64,000 bases of DNA, from positions 32,033 through 96,032 of the forward strand of contig JBBJJH010000016.1 in assembly GCA_037623315.1 (NCBI GenBank), in the 5' to 3' direction. The position numbers were made by a program, and so were the translations under genes. Numbering within the stretch: position 1 is the first letter of the stretch; the number at the start of each line of letters is the position of its first letter. Below the pieces are notes generated by a model. That model did no database searches and had not been told where the DNA came from. It worked only from the letters and a program-made list of their open reading frames with translations. Positions 1 through 8,941 of this stretch are shown piece by piece. Origin of the DNA: Halanaerobiaceae bacterium ANBcell28 (GTDB lineage Bacteria > Bacillota > Halanaerobiia > Halanaerobiales > DTU029).

Positions 1-763
1 TTGATTGGGAATCATATGTCGTCTCATCCCCAATATCTTTCAACTGTGACCACTCTCCAGCAATGTCTTTTGTATAAGCATACTTACCCTGATTAGGATG
101 CCATCCAGTACAACCTGATGTCATCATAAAATAATAATCATCTTTTTTTACCAGAGCTGGTGCTTCTCTATATTTCCCAGGCCATAATTTTTGTATAAAA
201 GAATCAATACTTAAATAATCATCACTGAGTTTATAAATATGCATATCAGCATTATTTCTGGCAGCAGATATAAAATAAGCTGTTCCATCGTCATCCTTAA
301 ACAAAGTACAGTCCCTTGACATATAACCTTCAGGTCTGAAGCTTCCTAAGTAAGTATAATCACCATCTATAGTATCACTGATAGCCACTGCTGCTCTTGC
401 AGCTTTATAATTTTTGCCATTTTCATAGTGCATCCACATAACATATTTTTTACTTTTTTCATTGTATAAAACCTTAGGTCTTTCTATATTTGCCCCTCCC
501 TCTACATCAAGAGGATTTAGATCTAAATCTGTTTCAATATAGTGAGGCTTTGTTTCAGCATCAATACATAAAACATCATTCCTGAATTCCCAATTTTTTA
601 GATCTTTGGAACGATAGCAAGACACTTTTTTAATACCATGTCTATTTTCTCCAAACCAATAGTAAAAATTTCCTTGTTTTATAATACCCCCGCCATGTGC
701 ACTAATTTTATCTCCATTTGTATCTCTCCAGAAAACTTCGTTTTTTATAATCACTTCAATCAT
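1..763 (-). CDS. Glycoside hydrolase family 43 (exo-beta-1,3-galactanase type), 3' part cut off by the window edge
   Basis: The first 254 codons are visible. The product has no signal peptide and should be cytoplasmic. The N-terminus shows the pattern D14, then AHGGG near residues 22-26 and WFGEN near 37-41, typical of the GH43 subfamily that includes clostridial exo-beta-1,3-galactanases. Further blade motifs are ERPKV (about 95), SRDCTLF (about 148) and REAPAL (about 198), whose Glu is the expected general acid. The start is ATG at 763 because AAAGGAGA lies just upstream. It follows the GH42 gene by 47 bases and is probably cotranscribed. In this family the enzyme removes galactose from beta-1,3-galactan chains. 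GH43 also contains arabinofuranosidases and xylosidases, so the substrate is inferred. Family assignment is strong, specificity moderate. Confidence 0.85.
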   Translation of the reverse strand, partial: MIEVIIKNEVFWRDTNGDKISAHGGGIIKQGNFYYWFGENRHGIKKVSCYRSKDLKNWEFRNDVLCIDAETKPHYIETDLDLNPLDVEGGANIERPKVLYNEKSKKYVMWMHYENGKNYKAARAAVAISDTIDGDYTYLGSFRPEGYMSRDCTLFKDDDGTAYFISAARNNADMHIYKLSDDYLSIDSFIQKLWPGKYREAPALVKKDDYYFMMTSGCTGWHPNQGKYAYTKDIAGEWSQLKDIGDETTYDSQS

Positions 764-810
764 ATATTCTACATCTCCTTTGTTTAAAAATATCAAACAC
801 TTATTAAAAT

Positions 811-2850
811 TTATATCTCTTTTAATATCAAGACATCTTTTTTTGCAATTTTTATTGTTCCACTTACTGTCTTATTAGTAATTAAATCTAGGTAATTGCC
901 TTCAGGAAGGTCCAACTCTGATTCTAAATCATTATGATTTAATACAAAGGTGAAATTTTTTCCATCTTTACTTCTTTGGGCTATTTCTACCCCTTCAGGG
1001 CTTTCCATAATAGGGCAAACATTTTCTTTATCACAATAATATTTTATTAATCCTTCTAATAACTTTATTTCTGCATCTGTTCCAATATATACTGCTTTAC
1101 CTTTGCCATAGCTATTTTCAGTAACTGCAGGCTGCCCCTGATAATAATCTTTTTCAAATCTAGCTATAACTTCTGCTTCTCTGGCATGCATCACATCACA
1201 TATCAATTTACTTTTGTATTTTCCATTTAAATTATCTATTTTCTTATCTAAAACTATTTCATTGTACATATCAGGATAAAGGGCATCTATTTCCTCAACC
1301 CAGATTCCCAGTAAATCTCTGAAAGCACCTGGATAACCACCTAATCTGACCTGGTCATTCTCATCTACCATACCACTCATAAAAGTTGTAAGGAATACAC
1401 CACCATTTTCTACAAAATTATTGATATTTTTAATAGCTTTATCTTCAACCATATAATATACAGGGGCTAAAATTATTTTATATTTACTAAGATCAGCATC
1501 AGGCTTAATAATATCTACTGAGATATTTTGATTGTATAAAGCACGATAATATTTCTGCACCTGTTCGGGATACTTAAGATCTATACTTGGACCACTGGAA
1601 TATTCCAAAGACCACCAGCTAGGCCAGTCGAAAATAATCCCTACCTCAGCTTTTGTTGTAGAAGCAACAATCTCAGCTAAATTTTTAAATTCGTTACCAA
1701 GTTGAGCTAATTCCCTACCGGTTCGGGTATTTTCATGGCCTACATGAGGTACCATAGCTGCATGATATTTTTCACAGGCTCCTTTTGACTGACGCCATTG
1801 AAAGAATAAGATACCATCTGCACCATGGGCAATTGTTTGATAACTTAGTAGTCTCATAACACCAGGTCTCTTTAGTGCATTATAGTCCTGCCAATTTTGT
1901 TGCCCTGGTGTTTGCTCCATCAAAATAAATGGACTTCCATCTTTCAGTGATCTTATTACATCATGTCTAAAAGCTATATCGCCAGGCTTATCTTTATTTG
2001 TAGGATAATTATCCCAGGAACAAATATCATTATGTTCAGCCCATTTAAATAAATCCAATTTGTCTGATATACCCCAGATATTAGTTGTAACAGGAATATC
2101 AGGTGTATATTCTTTTATGACTTTTTTTTCATTAATAAAACACTCCAGAATGCTATCAGACATAAACCTCTTATAGTCTGTAGCTATCGCCTGAAAATTT
2201 GTCCCATCTCTATCTCCTAATCTTCCAGGTAAAATCTCACTTAGTTCAGAAGGAATTTCAATTTCATCCCACTTATAGAAAGTATGTCCCCAGAAATTCG
2301 TGTACCAGGATTTATTTAATTCCTCTATCTTTTTATACTTATCTTTAAGCCAGTCACGAAAGGCATCTCGGCAATTATCACAATAACAATAACCACCATA
2401 TTCATTGTTTATATGCCAGAGAAGCAATCCAGAATAATTCTGATATCTTTTTGCCATTTTAGCAGCAATCTTAGTAGAAAACTTACGATAACTATCACTA
2501 TTCGGACAAAAATTAACTCTTCCTCCATGTTTCATTTTTTTACCACTTTGATCAATCGGTAAAATATCTGGATATTTTTTTGACATCCAGGCTGGTTGTG
2601 CAGCTGTCGGTGTGGCCATTATCACTTTAATTTCATTATCTGCCAACAAACCCAATATATCATCTAACCAGTCAAAATTATATTCATTTTCAGCTGGCTG
2701 TAATTTAGCCCAGGAGAAGACTGGTAAAGTAACTGTGTTAACACCATAGTGTTTCATTAAGCGAATATCTTCTTCCCATACCTCACGGGGCCACTGATCT
2801 GGATTATAATCCCCACCATATAAAATTTCTTTACTTTTAAAGCTACTCAT
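811..2850 (-). CDS. Beta-galactosidase, glycoside hydrolase family 42
   Basis: This 679-aa cytoplasmic enzyme should release terminal beta-galactose from imported oligosaccharides. GH42 hallmarks are present: YGGDYNPDQW at the N-terminus, acid/base E150 in WHINNEYGG and nucleophile E312 in LMEQTPGQQNW. The four Cys of the GH42 zinc site are also there (C115, C155, C157, C160). Length is usual for the family, with the trimerisation and C-terminal beta domains after the TIM barrel. A longer frame reaches 2910, but ATG 2850 has AAAGGAGAT at the right distance and begins directly before the conserved N-terminus, so I chose it. It lies between an exported sulfatase and a GH43, consistent with a galactan pathway. 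Sulfation-free ends are probably needed before it acts, which is inference. Confidence 0.93.
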   Translation of the reverse strand: MSSFKSKEILYGGDYNPDQWPREVWEEDIRLMKHYGVNTVTLPVFSWAKLQPAENEYNFDWLDDILGLLADNEIKVIMATPTAAQPAWMSKKYPDILPIDQSGKKMKHGGRVNFCPNSDSYRKFSTKIAAKMAKRYQNYSGLLLWHINNEYGGYCYCDNCRDAFRDWLKDKYKKIEELNKSWYTNFWGHTFYKWDEIEIPSELSEILPGRLGDRDGTNFQAIATDYKRFMSDSILECFINEKKVIKEYTPDIPVTTNIWGISDKLDLFKWAEHNDICSWDNYPTNKDKPGDIAFRHDVIRSLKDGSPFILMEQTPGQQNWQDYNALKRPGVMRLLSYQTIAHGADGILFFQWRQSKGACEKYHAAMVPHVGHENTRTGRELAQLGNEFKNLAEIVASTTKAEVGIIFDWPSWWSLEYSSGPSIDLKYPEQVQKYYRALYNQNISVDIIKPDADLSKYKIILAPVYYMVEDKAIKNINNFVENGGVFLTTFMSGMVDENDQVRLGGYPGAFRDLLGIWVEEIDALYPDMYNEIVLDKKIDNLNGKYKSKLICDVMHAREAEVIARFEKDYYQGQPAVTENSYGKGKAVYIGTDAEIKLLEGLIKYYCDKENVCPIMESPEGVEIAQRSKDGKNFTFVLNHNDLESELDLPEGNYLDLITNKTVSGTIKIAKKDVLILKEI

Positions 2851-2924
2851 AAAATTATCTCCTTTCAATACACTAGATATTTTAAATATAATATTTATTT
2901 CTCCTTTCATTACAAATATCTAAA

Positions 2925-4826
2925 TCATTTACCGTAAAAATATATACCCGCCGCAGACGCCCAGGGGCCATTCGACTTTATTGTTTTAATTTTTAAATAA
3001 CGTGTTTCTATAGAAGGAAAACTTATGACTTTTTTATTAGGATCCAGAGGCAAATTATCAACTAGTTTTACTTTTTCATAGTCTATATTATTTAATGAAC
3101 TATATATTTTGAATTCTACTAAAGTGCCATTTAAATTATTATCCTGTCTCGGTAAGTAAGCAATACCATCAACTTGATAATTAGCTCCTAAATCTATTAT
3201 TAAATGATGTGGATGCTCAGGAACAGGATCCTGATTTCTCCATGCCGTATGCCAGTTAGTATTATTCTGACCATCAATTGCCTTTAGAGCAATTCTATCA
3301 TTAAAGACTGATTCACTGCTAACCTCGACTATTCCCCAATTTCTTTGATCCAATTTGTCGCCTTCTGGTTTATCATTAATATAATCAATAAACAAAGGTT
3401 CCCAATCAAATCTAAAATAATTTGATTCTGTCCTTGCTTCCTCAAAGATACTTTTGATTTCTGCTACAATTTCTGGGTGATAGTGAGAAATGTCATTTTC
3501 TTCAGCAAGATCATTTTCTAGATTATAAAGGTAAATATGTCCTTCAGGATCATCATTAACATGCAACTGTATGCCTTTCCAGATACCATCTAGCAAAACC
3601 GCCCTTCTACCTCCACGCTCAAAAAATTCCCAATACAAATAATCGTGGCTTTCCTGCTGATCTTCATTTCCCAATAATACTGGCAAATAACTTATACCAT
3701 CAATATCATGTGGTGCTTTTACATTAATTATATCAGCAATTGTCGGCATCAAGTCCCAAAAAGCAGAAGGATGATCTGTTAATGAACCAGCTTCAATTTT
3801 ATCCGGCCACCTTACAAGTTTAGGAACTCTAATACCACCTTCATATAAATCACGCTTATAACCCCTTAAAGGGCCATAACTATTGAAAAAATCTGGATCA
3901 TGACCACCTTCATGATGTGGACCATTATCACTTGTAAACATAACAATTGTATTATCATCAATTCCAAGTTCTTCTAGCAGGTCTAATATTCTACCAACAT
4001 CATCATCAAGCATAGTCATCATTGCTGCAAAACCTGCGATGGGGTTATTAATAGTTACTCCACCATATTGCGCAGTCTTGTCTTCAAACTGTGGCCATTT
4101 TTCTCTATATGCTGCCATATAATCCTCAGGTGCTTGCATGGCAGCATGTGGAATTAGTAAAGGTAAATATAAAAAGAAAGCTTGGTCTTGATTATTTTTT
4201 ATAAAATCCAGAGCATAATCCATAATTAATGTTTGTGTATGAATTTCCCCATTAAGCTCAATTTTTTCCCCATTATGATAGACATGATCAGGATAATGAT
4301 TATGAGCATGTCCCTGTCCATAATATCCAAAAAAATCATCAAAACCATGCCTTAAAGGATCTCCCACAGTACCATGATAACCAAGACCCCATTTACCATA
4401 AGCAGCACTTACATACTCTGCTTCATTCAGTAAATCTAAAAGGGTAATTTTTTCATGGGGAAGAGGTAAATCACCAGCAGCATCGGGATTACCCCTATTA
4501 CCTCTGACATATGTATTTCCCGTATGCTGTCCTGTTATCAATGTGGATCGAGAAGGAGCACACACTGTACTACCTGCATAATGTTGAGAAAATTTCATCC
4601 CTTCCTCTGCCAGTCTATCAATATTTGGTGTTTCAAATTTTTCCTGACCATAAGAACTTAAATCTCCATAACCAGCATCATCAGCCAAAATATAAATAAT
4701 ATTAGGATTTTCAGATCTATTTTTTTGATCAATATCATCTGCCAAAATATTCTCTTTTTCTTTAACAAAAATAACTAAAACTATCACAAAAAGAAACATG
4801 ATTACCATTCTCAATAATTTCTTCAT
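2925..4826 (-). CDS. Exported S1-type sulfatase with C-terminal F5/8 type C (CBM32-like) domain
   Basis: This 633-aa protein has a hydrophobic signal segment at residues 7-25. The sulfatase domain follows at about 38-480: metal-binding LADDAGYGD (D49, D50), formylglycine motif CAPSR (C89, R93), GKWGLG, and TSDNGPHH in the C-terminal half of the active site. Residues about 495-633 form an F5/8 type C domain very similar to the one ending the 28515-31334 protein, with WHTAW, HPH and LIIDLG motifs. The Cys-type motif must be converted by an anaerobic maturase such as the one at 8942-10273 before export. It should remove sulfate from the polymer or large oligomers outside the cytoplasmic membrane. 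No Shine-Dalgarno site is visible before ATG 4826; a hairpin at 4833-4867 ends just before the start. Confidence 0.92.
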   Translation of the reverse strand: MKKLLRMVIMFLFVIVLVIFVKEKENILADDIDQKNRSENPNIIYILADDAGYGDLSSYGQEKFETPNIDRLAEEGMKFSQHYAGSTVCAPSRSTLITGQHTGNTYVRGNRGNPDAAGDLPLPHEKITLLDLLNEAEYVSAAYGKWGLGYHGTVGDPLRHGFDDFFGYYGQGHAHNHYPDHVYHNGEKIELNGEIHTQTLIMDYALDFIKNNQDQAFFLYLPLLIPHAAMQAPEDYMAAYREKWPQFEDKTAQYGGVTINNPIAGFAAMMTMLDDDVGRILDLLEELGIDDNTIVMFTSDNGPHHEGGHDPDFFNSYGPLRGYKRDLYEGGIRVPKLVRWPDKIEAGSLTDHPSAFWDLMPTIADIINVKAPHDIDGISYLPVLLGNEDQQESHDYLYWEFFERGGRRAVLLDGIWKGIQLHVNDDPEGHIYLYNLENDLAEENDISHYHPEIVAEIKSIFEEARTESNYFRFDWEPLFIDYINDKPEGDKLDQRNWGIVEVSSESVFNDRIALKAIDGQNNTNWHTAWRNQDPVPEHPHHLIIDLGANYQVDGIAYLPRQDNNLNGTLVEFKIYSSLNNIDYEKVKLVDNLPLDPNKKVISFPSIETRYLKIKTIKSNGPWASAAGIYFYGK

Positions 4827-4832
4827 TAAAAG

Positions 4833-4867
4833 CTGGTTATAATCTGCTTACTATGCTTTATAACCAG
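4833..4867 (-). other. Intercistronic hairpin abutting the sulfatase start
   Basis: CTGGTTATA at 4833-4841 pairs perfectly with TATAACCAG at 4859-4867 over a 17-base loop. On the minus strand the 3' arm ends six bases before ATG 4826, and no T-run follows. It may slow translation of the sulfatase or protect the upstream mRNA. It is unlikely to be an efficient terminator. Confidence 0.5.
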
Positions 4868-4882
4868 GTTTTCACCACCTTT

Positions 4883-7267
4883 TTAGTTTTTCGGTACCTG
4901 GAGATGATTCTCCTTATATTTATTAATGTTTTTAATAATTAAGCTATCAGATTCCAAATCTGTAGAAGAGACTTTCACCGCAATTTCTCCTACCTCCTTA
5001 CAAGCCTGAATATAAACTAAGACCTTTCCTTTATAAGCCTTTCTCTGCTTTCCTTGATAATCTTCATGACTTTGGCTATCTCCATTTTCTATTCCTAATA
5101 TTTTTCCTGGACCATCGATACTACAGTAAATCAGGTTTTTTGCATTAGAAACCAGTTTACCATGCTGATCAACTACATTTACTTCTACATGAGCGATATC
5201 TTCTCCATCAGATATCAAAACTTTAGTATCTGATCTCATTTGAAGTTTTACTCCTTGACCTGTAGTTTGCATCTCATCAAAAAGTATTTCCTTACCATTT
5301 TCTTTTGCCACGGCTTTGATAACACCTTTTTCATAGGGAATATCCCAATAAATATACCTTTCCTTAAAATCACGTAATTGCTTACTAGCAAAGAATTTCC
5401 CATTAAAATATAAGTCAATTTCTTGACAGTTAGTACAGCAAATAACTCTGATCTTTTTTCCTTCTTTCCCTTCCCAATTCCAGTGATCCTTAACATCTTT
5501 TTGCCAATTAAGTGTATTATTTTTTTTCACTCTATCTAAATCTATTGATAAAAGCTTTAACATAGGGGTTTTAGACCAGAGACTCTGCCTGAAATAATAT
5601 TCAGCTTTTTTAAAGGCAGCCAAATCTAATAACCCTGCTCTTGAATTCCTGTTGGGCCAACGTCCTGCTTCACCTAAAAAATCAATACCGGTCCAGAGAA
5701 ATTGACCTGAAATATATTCATTATTTTCAACTGCCAGCCAGGCTTCTAGCCTTCTACTATTTTCACTACCATAAATGACTCGTGCTGGAAACTCTCTTTT
5801 GTCATCAGTATAACGATTTTCCTGATAATTATAGCCAACTATATCAAGAACATCTGGAAAATCTGTTTGATTGGACATTTCTACACAAGCCAGAGCTGCT
5901 GTTACAGGTCTAGTCTTGTCAATTTCCTTTATTATATTAGTCAATTTTCTGGCTATTTCACCCATTCTTTCAGCAGCTGGAGCACTTGAATGATAGTCAC
6001 CTTTTAAAACAGGATGTGAATAAGGATCATTAGGATAATCAATTTCATTACCAATACTCCAGCATATTATAGATGGATGATTTCTGTCTCTTAAAATCAT
6101 ATCCCTTAGATCTTTTTCATGATCTTCTTCAAAAGCTTCTGCATATCCATATAATTCAGGTTCACCTACATCACGACCATCTACCCACTTGTTTTTTGCA
6201 AACTCCCACTCATCAAATGCTTCATCCTGTACTAAAAATCCCATCTTATCACAAAGATCAAGGAATTCAGGAGCAGGTGGATTATGACTAGTTCTAATAG
6301 CATTACAACCCATTTCTTTTAATAGCTTAAGCCTTCTTATCCATACCTTCTCAGGAACTGCAGCTCCTAGAGCACCAGCATCATGATGCAAACAAGTTCC
6401 TTTCAATTTCATGTTCTTACCATTAAGAAAAAAACCTCTTTCAACATCAAAATTAAAATAGCGAATTCCAAAGCTGCTTAGATTAGTATCCAAGATTTTT
6501 GTCTTGTTAATTAACTTACTTTCAATCTTATATAGATAAGGGTTATCAACAGACCACAGGACAGGATTACTCAAGTTAAGCTTTTGCTCAATCTTTAGTT
6601 GGCTATTGGCTTTTATATTTTTCTTGCTTTCAAGACTTGCTACTATTTCTCCTGCTTGATTTAAAACTGTATTTTTTATACTTACTTCTTCTTCCTCTTT
6701 ATAGTTATTTACTAGAGTAGTTTCTACTTTTACTACAGCTTTATCTCGTAATATTTCTGGGGTTGTAATATAAGTACCATATTTTTTTATATGTATTTTA
6801 TCTTTTGTAATTAAATGTACGTTACGATATATACCTGAACCCGTGTACCAACGAGAGTCTGCCACATTAGAATGATCAACCCTTACTGCAATAATATTTT
6901 CTTCTTCCCCATAATTTAAATAAGACGAAAGATTATAAGAAAATGATATATAACCATTAGATCTCTTAGCTAAATAATTCCCATTAATCCATACCTCACT
7001 ATTTTTATAAACCCCATCAAATTCAATATAGACTTTTTTATCTTTCTTATCATCCTCTAATTTAAAGTGTTTACGATACCAGGCAACACCTCCAGGCAAA
7101 TAAGCATTTCCACTTGCATACTCTTTTTTAAAAGGACCTTCTATACTCCAATCATGAGGCAAATCAATTGTTTTCCAGTTCTTGTCATTAAAAGAGACTA
7201 CTTCTGCCCCTTTTATATCTCCTTTATAAAACTTCCAACCCCAATTAAATTTCTCTTTTCCTCCCAT
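4883..7267 (-). CDS. Cytoplasmic beta-galactosidase, glycoside hydrolase family 2
   Basis: This 794-aa protein has no signal peptide. The domains run in the usual GH2 order: sugar-binding jelly roll (about 8-160), Ig-like domain (170-270), TIM barrel (275-570) and C-terminal Ig-like domains. Acid/base E408 sits in CWSIGNEIDY and the nucleophile E502 in YGSENSRR. RTSHNPP near 325 is also diagnostic. The compact form with the YGSEN nucleophile resembles the GH2 group found in algal galactan and carrageenan loci rather than classical LacZ. ATG 7267 follows AAAGGAG at good spacing. It stands between two sulfatase genes, so it probably acts on oligosaccharides after cytoplasmic desulfation. The exact linkage cannot be read from the sequence. 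Confidence 0.92.
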   Translation of the reverse strand: MGGKEKFNWGWKFYKGDIKGAEVVSFNDKNWKTIDLPHDWSIEGPFKKEYASGNAYLPGGVAWYRKHFKLEDDKKDKKVYIEFDGVYKNSEVWINGNYLAKRSNGYISFSYNLSSYLNYGEEENIIAVRVDHSNVADSRWYTGSGIYRNVHLITKDKIHIKKYGTYITTPEILRDKAVVKVETTLVNNYKEEEEVSIKNTVLNQAGEIVASLESKKNIKANSQLKIEQKLNLSNPVLWSVDNPYLYKIESKLINKTKILDTNLSSFGIRYFNFDVERGFFLNGKNMKLKGTCLHHDAGALGAAVPEKVWIRRLKLLKEMGCNAIRTSHNPPAPEFLDLCDKMGFLVQDEAFDEWEFAKNKWVDGRDVGEPELYGYAEAFEEDHEKDLRDMILRDRNHPSIICWSIGNEIDYPNDPYSHPVLKGDYHSSAPAAERMGEIARKLTNIIKEIDKTRPVTAALACVEMSNQTDFPDVLDIVGYNYQENRYTDDKREFPARVIYGSENSRRLEAWLAVENNEYISGQFLWTGIDFLGEAGRWPNRNSRAGLLDLAAFKKAEYYFRQSLWSKTPMLKLLSIDLDRVKKNNTLNWQKDVKDHWNWEGKEGKKIRVICCTNCQEIDLYFNGKFFASKQLRDFKERYIYWDIPYEKGVIKAVAKENGKEILFDEMQTTGQGVKLQMRSDTKVLISDGEDIAHVEVNVVDQHGKLVSNAKNLIYCSIDGPGKILGIENGDSQSHEDYQGKQRKAYKGKVLVYIQACKEVGEIAVKVSSTDLESDSLIIKNINKYKENHLQVPKN

Positions 7268-7350
7268 ATGAAGAACACTCCTTTAATTAGTAATTAAAAT
7301 AGGTAAATCAACTGTAGATAATCCTTATTCTGAAATAAAAATTTTCTAAG

Positions 7351-8683
7351 TTAACCTTCAAATAGATTTCCATCTCTGTCTGTAAAATCATAAGTAAAGA
7401 AAGGATCAGCATTTTTTTTAATCCAATTTATCAAATTTTCCTTAAGTTTTGCCTTTGTTTTTTCATAATCTTCTTTGCCAGCCAGATTCTTAATTTCTGA
7501 AGAATCTTCTTGTAAATCATATAATTCTTCTTCCCCTGATAAGTATAAATTATATTTATATTTATCGTTTACTAATGTTCGTATTGGATTAATCCATTTT
7601 TGTTTAGAATAATATTCCACCACTACAAAATCTCTATCTATACTTTCATTTTCAAATATAGCTATTTTCAAAGACTTGCCATCAATTTCTTCAGGTATCT
7701 CTAAATCAAGCAAGTCACATATGGTAGGAAAATGATCCACATTAGTCGATAATTGATTTCTTTCTTGATTAGCAGGTATAACTCCTGGCCAGCTGATTAT
7801 TAAAGGAATCTTAATCAATTCATCATACATCATTGGTCCTTTATACGGTGTTCCATGAGAAGCCATCATATCACCATGATCTGAAGTGAAAACAAAAATA
7901 GTATTTTTAAATTGATTTGTCTCTTTTAATTTATCAATTAATTTGCCTATTTGTTGATCAAGAAATTCTACTAAATAGTTATAATATGCTATATAATACT
8001 TCCAATCTTCTTCAGTAAAATCTTTTAATGCCTCTCCCTGATCTTCATCCCTAAATAGAGCCTGAACTACAGGCTTAGTACTTAAATCATCTATAAAATT
8101 TTTAGGTAATTCAATATTTTCAAGATCAAAATTAAATCTATCTTGTCTCATACTACGTTTTACAGCATAAATATCATGTGGTTGATTATATGATACTGTT
8201 AAAAACCAGGGTTTTTCGTCATGCTGTGCCTCTTCGATAAATTTAAGTGCCGCATAACTTTTAGGAATATCTTCTCCTCCATTACTAATTCCATCAGCCA
8301 TATAAAAGTCAAAACCATGACTTGTAATAGACTCCTCTAGGTCTCCCCCCCAAGTGCCATTTTCCTACATAAGGAGTTTTATAACCATTTTGCTTTAAGT
8401 AGCTAGCAATTGTTAAATTAGTATCTAAGTCTTTAGAATTAGGAGTGTTAATATTACCCACAACACCAGTCTTATGAGGAAATAATCCAGTAAACATAGA
8501 TGAACGTGACGGAGAGCATTGTGGAGTACTACAATAACTATTATTGAACTTAACTCCATGTTTAGCCAAAAAATCTATATTAGGAGTTCTAAGTCCATTT
8601 TGACAATTCTGATTCTCTAAAGCTATCATACTTAATTGATCTGCAAATACATATATCACATTTGCTTTCTTATTTTTTTTCAT
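7351..8683 (-). pseudogene. Cytoplasmic S1-type sulfatase gene interrupted by a frameshift in a seven-base G tract
   Basis: The 5' part (8683-8309) encodes the sulfatase N-terminus with FADQLS and the formylglycine motif CSPSR (C56, R60), then GKWHLGG, and runs into a stop after 124 residues. The 3' part (8301-7351, 316 aa) continues a sulfatase with TSDHGDMMASHG and KIPLIISWPG. The break lies at a run of seven C on the plus strand at 8345-8351. Removing one base joins the frames through GKWHLGGDLEES and gives a normal sulfatase of about 443 aa without signal peptide. So either the gene is broken, or it is phase-variable or rescued by slippage, or the assembly has one base too many. ATG 8683 lacks a good Shine-Dalgarno site. 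It is the first gene downstream of the operator pair at 8748-8828. Confidence 0.85.
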
Positions 8684-8732
8684 AGTGATCTACAACTCCA
8701 ATTATTTATGTATAAAAAAATTATTTTATCTT

Positions 8733-8761
8733 AATTTAGTTATATATTTGAATCGTTTCAA
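8733..8761 (-). promoter_or_regulatory. Weak proximal promoter overlapping an operator
   Basis: On the minus strand TTGAAA (8761-8756, inside the operator) is followed after 17 bases by TAAATT (8738-8733). The -10 matches only four of six positions. The arrangement copies the better promoter at 35965-35994. Confidence 0.35.
8748..8761. promoter_or_regulatory. LacI-family-type operator, proximal site
   Basis: TTGAATCGTTTCAA on the plus strand differs by one base from the copies at 8815, 35981, 36067, 63691 and 63745. It is a near-perfect 14-bp palindrome with a central CG, the form bound by LacI-family repressors. It lies in the leader of the frameshifted sulfatase gene. Confidence 0.7.
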
Positions 8762-8814
8762 ATAAAAATAAAATTCAAAGAAAAATAATAGTCTTTAGAC
8801 TTTTAGTAATTTTT

Positions 8815-8828
8815 TTGAACCGTTTCAA
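8815..8828. promoter_or_regulatory. LacI-family-type operator, distal site
   Basis: TTGAACCGTTTCAA, 67 bp from the proximal copy. It sits about 27-40 bases downstream of the start expected from the promoter at 8862-8890, so a bound repressor could act as a roadblock or loop with the proximal site. Confidence 0.75.
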
Positions 8829-8861
8829 ATGAGGTCAAAATTTTTCTTCTCTCTTATAAAT

Positions 8862-8890
8862 ATTCTACCCTTTATTATATTATTTGTCAA
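8862..8890 (-). promoter_or_regulatory. Sigma-A type promoter for the 8683-to-1 operon
   Basis: On the minus strand TTGACA (8890-8885) is separated by exactly 17 bases from TAGAAT (8867-8862). This is the best consensus promoter in the window. Transcription should begin near 8855, giving a leader of about 170 bases that contains both operators. Confidence 0.7.
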
Positions 8891-8941
8891 CAGTTACGCA
8901 CAAGTAGGTAGAGTTTTTTCACTATGATAATACCAGGACTT

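Noticed and set aside
2851..2910. N-terminal extension of the GH42 frame
   Set aside because: It contains the Shine-Dalgarno site of ATG 2850 and does not match the family N-terminus.
8301..8309. Two separate sulfatase-related genes instead of one broken gene
   Set aside because: Neither half has a complete sulfatase fold, the second lacks a ribosome site, and one base removed from the G tract joins them in frame.
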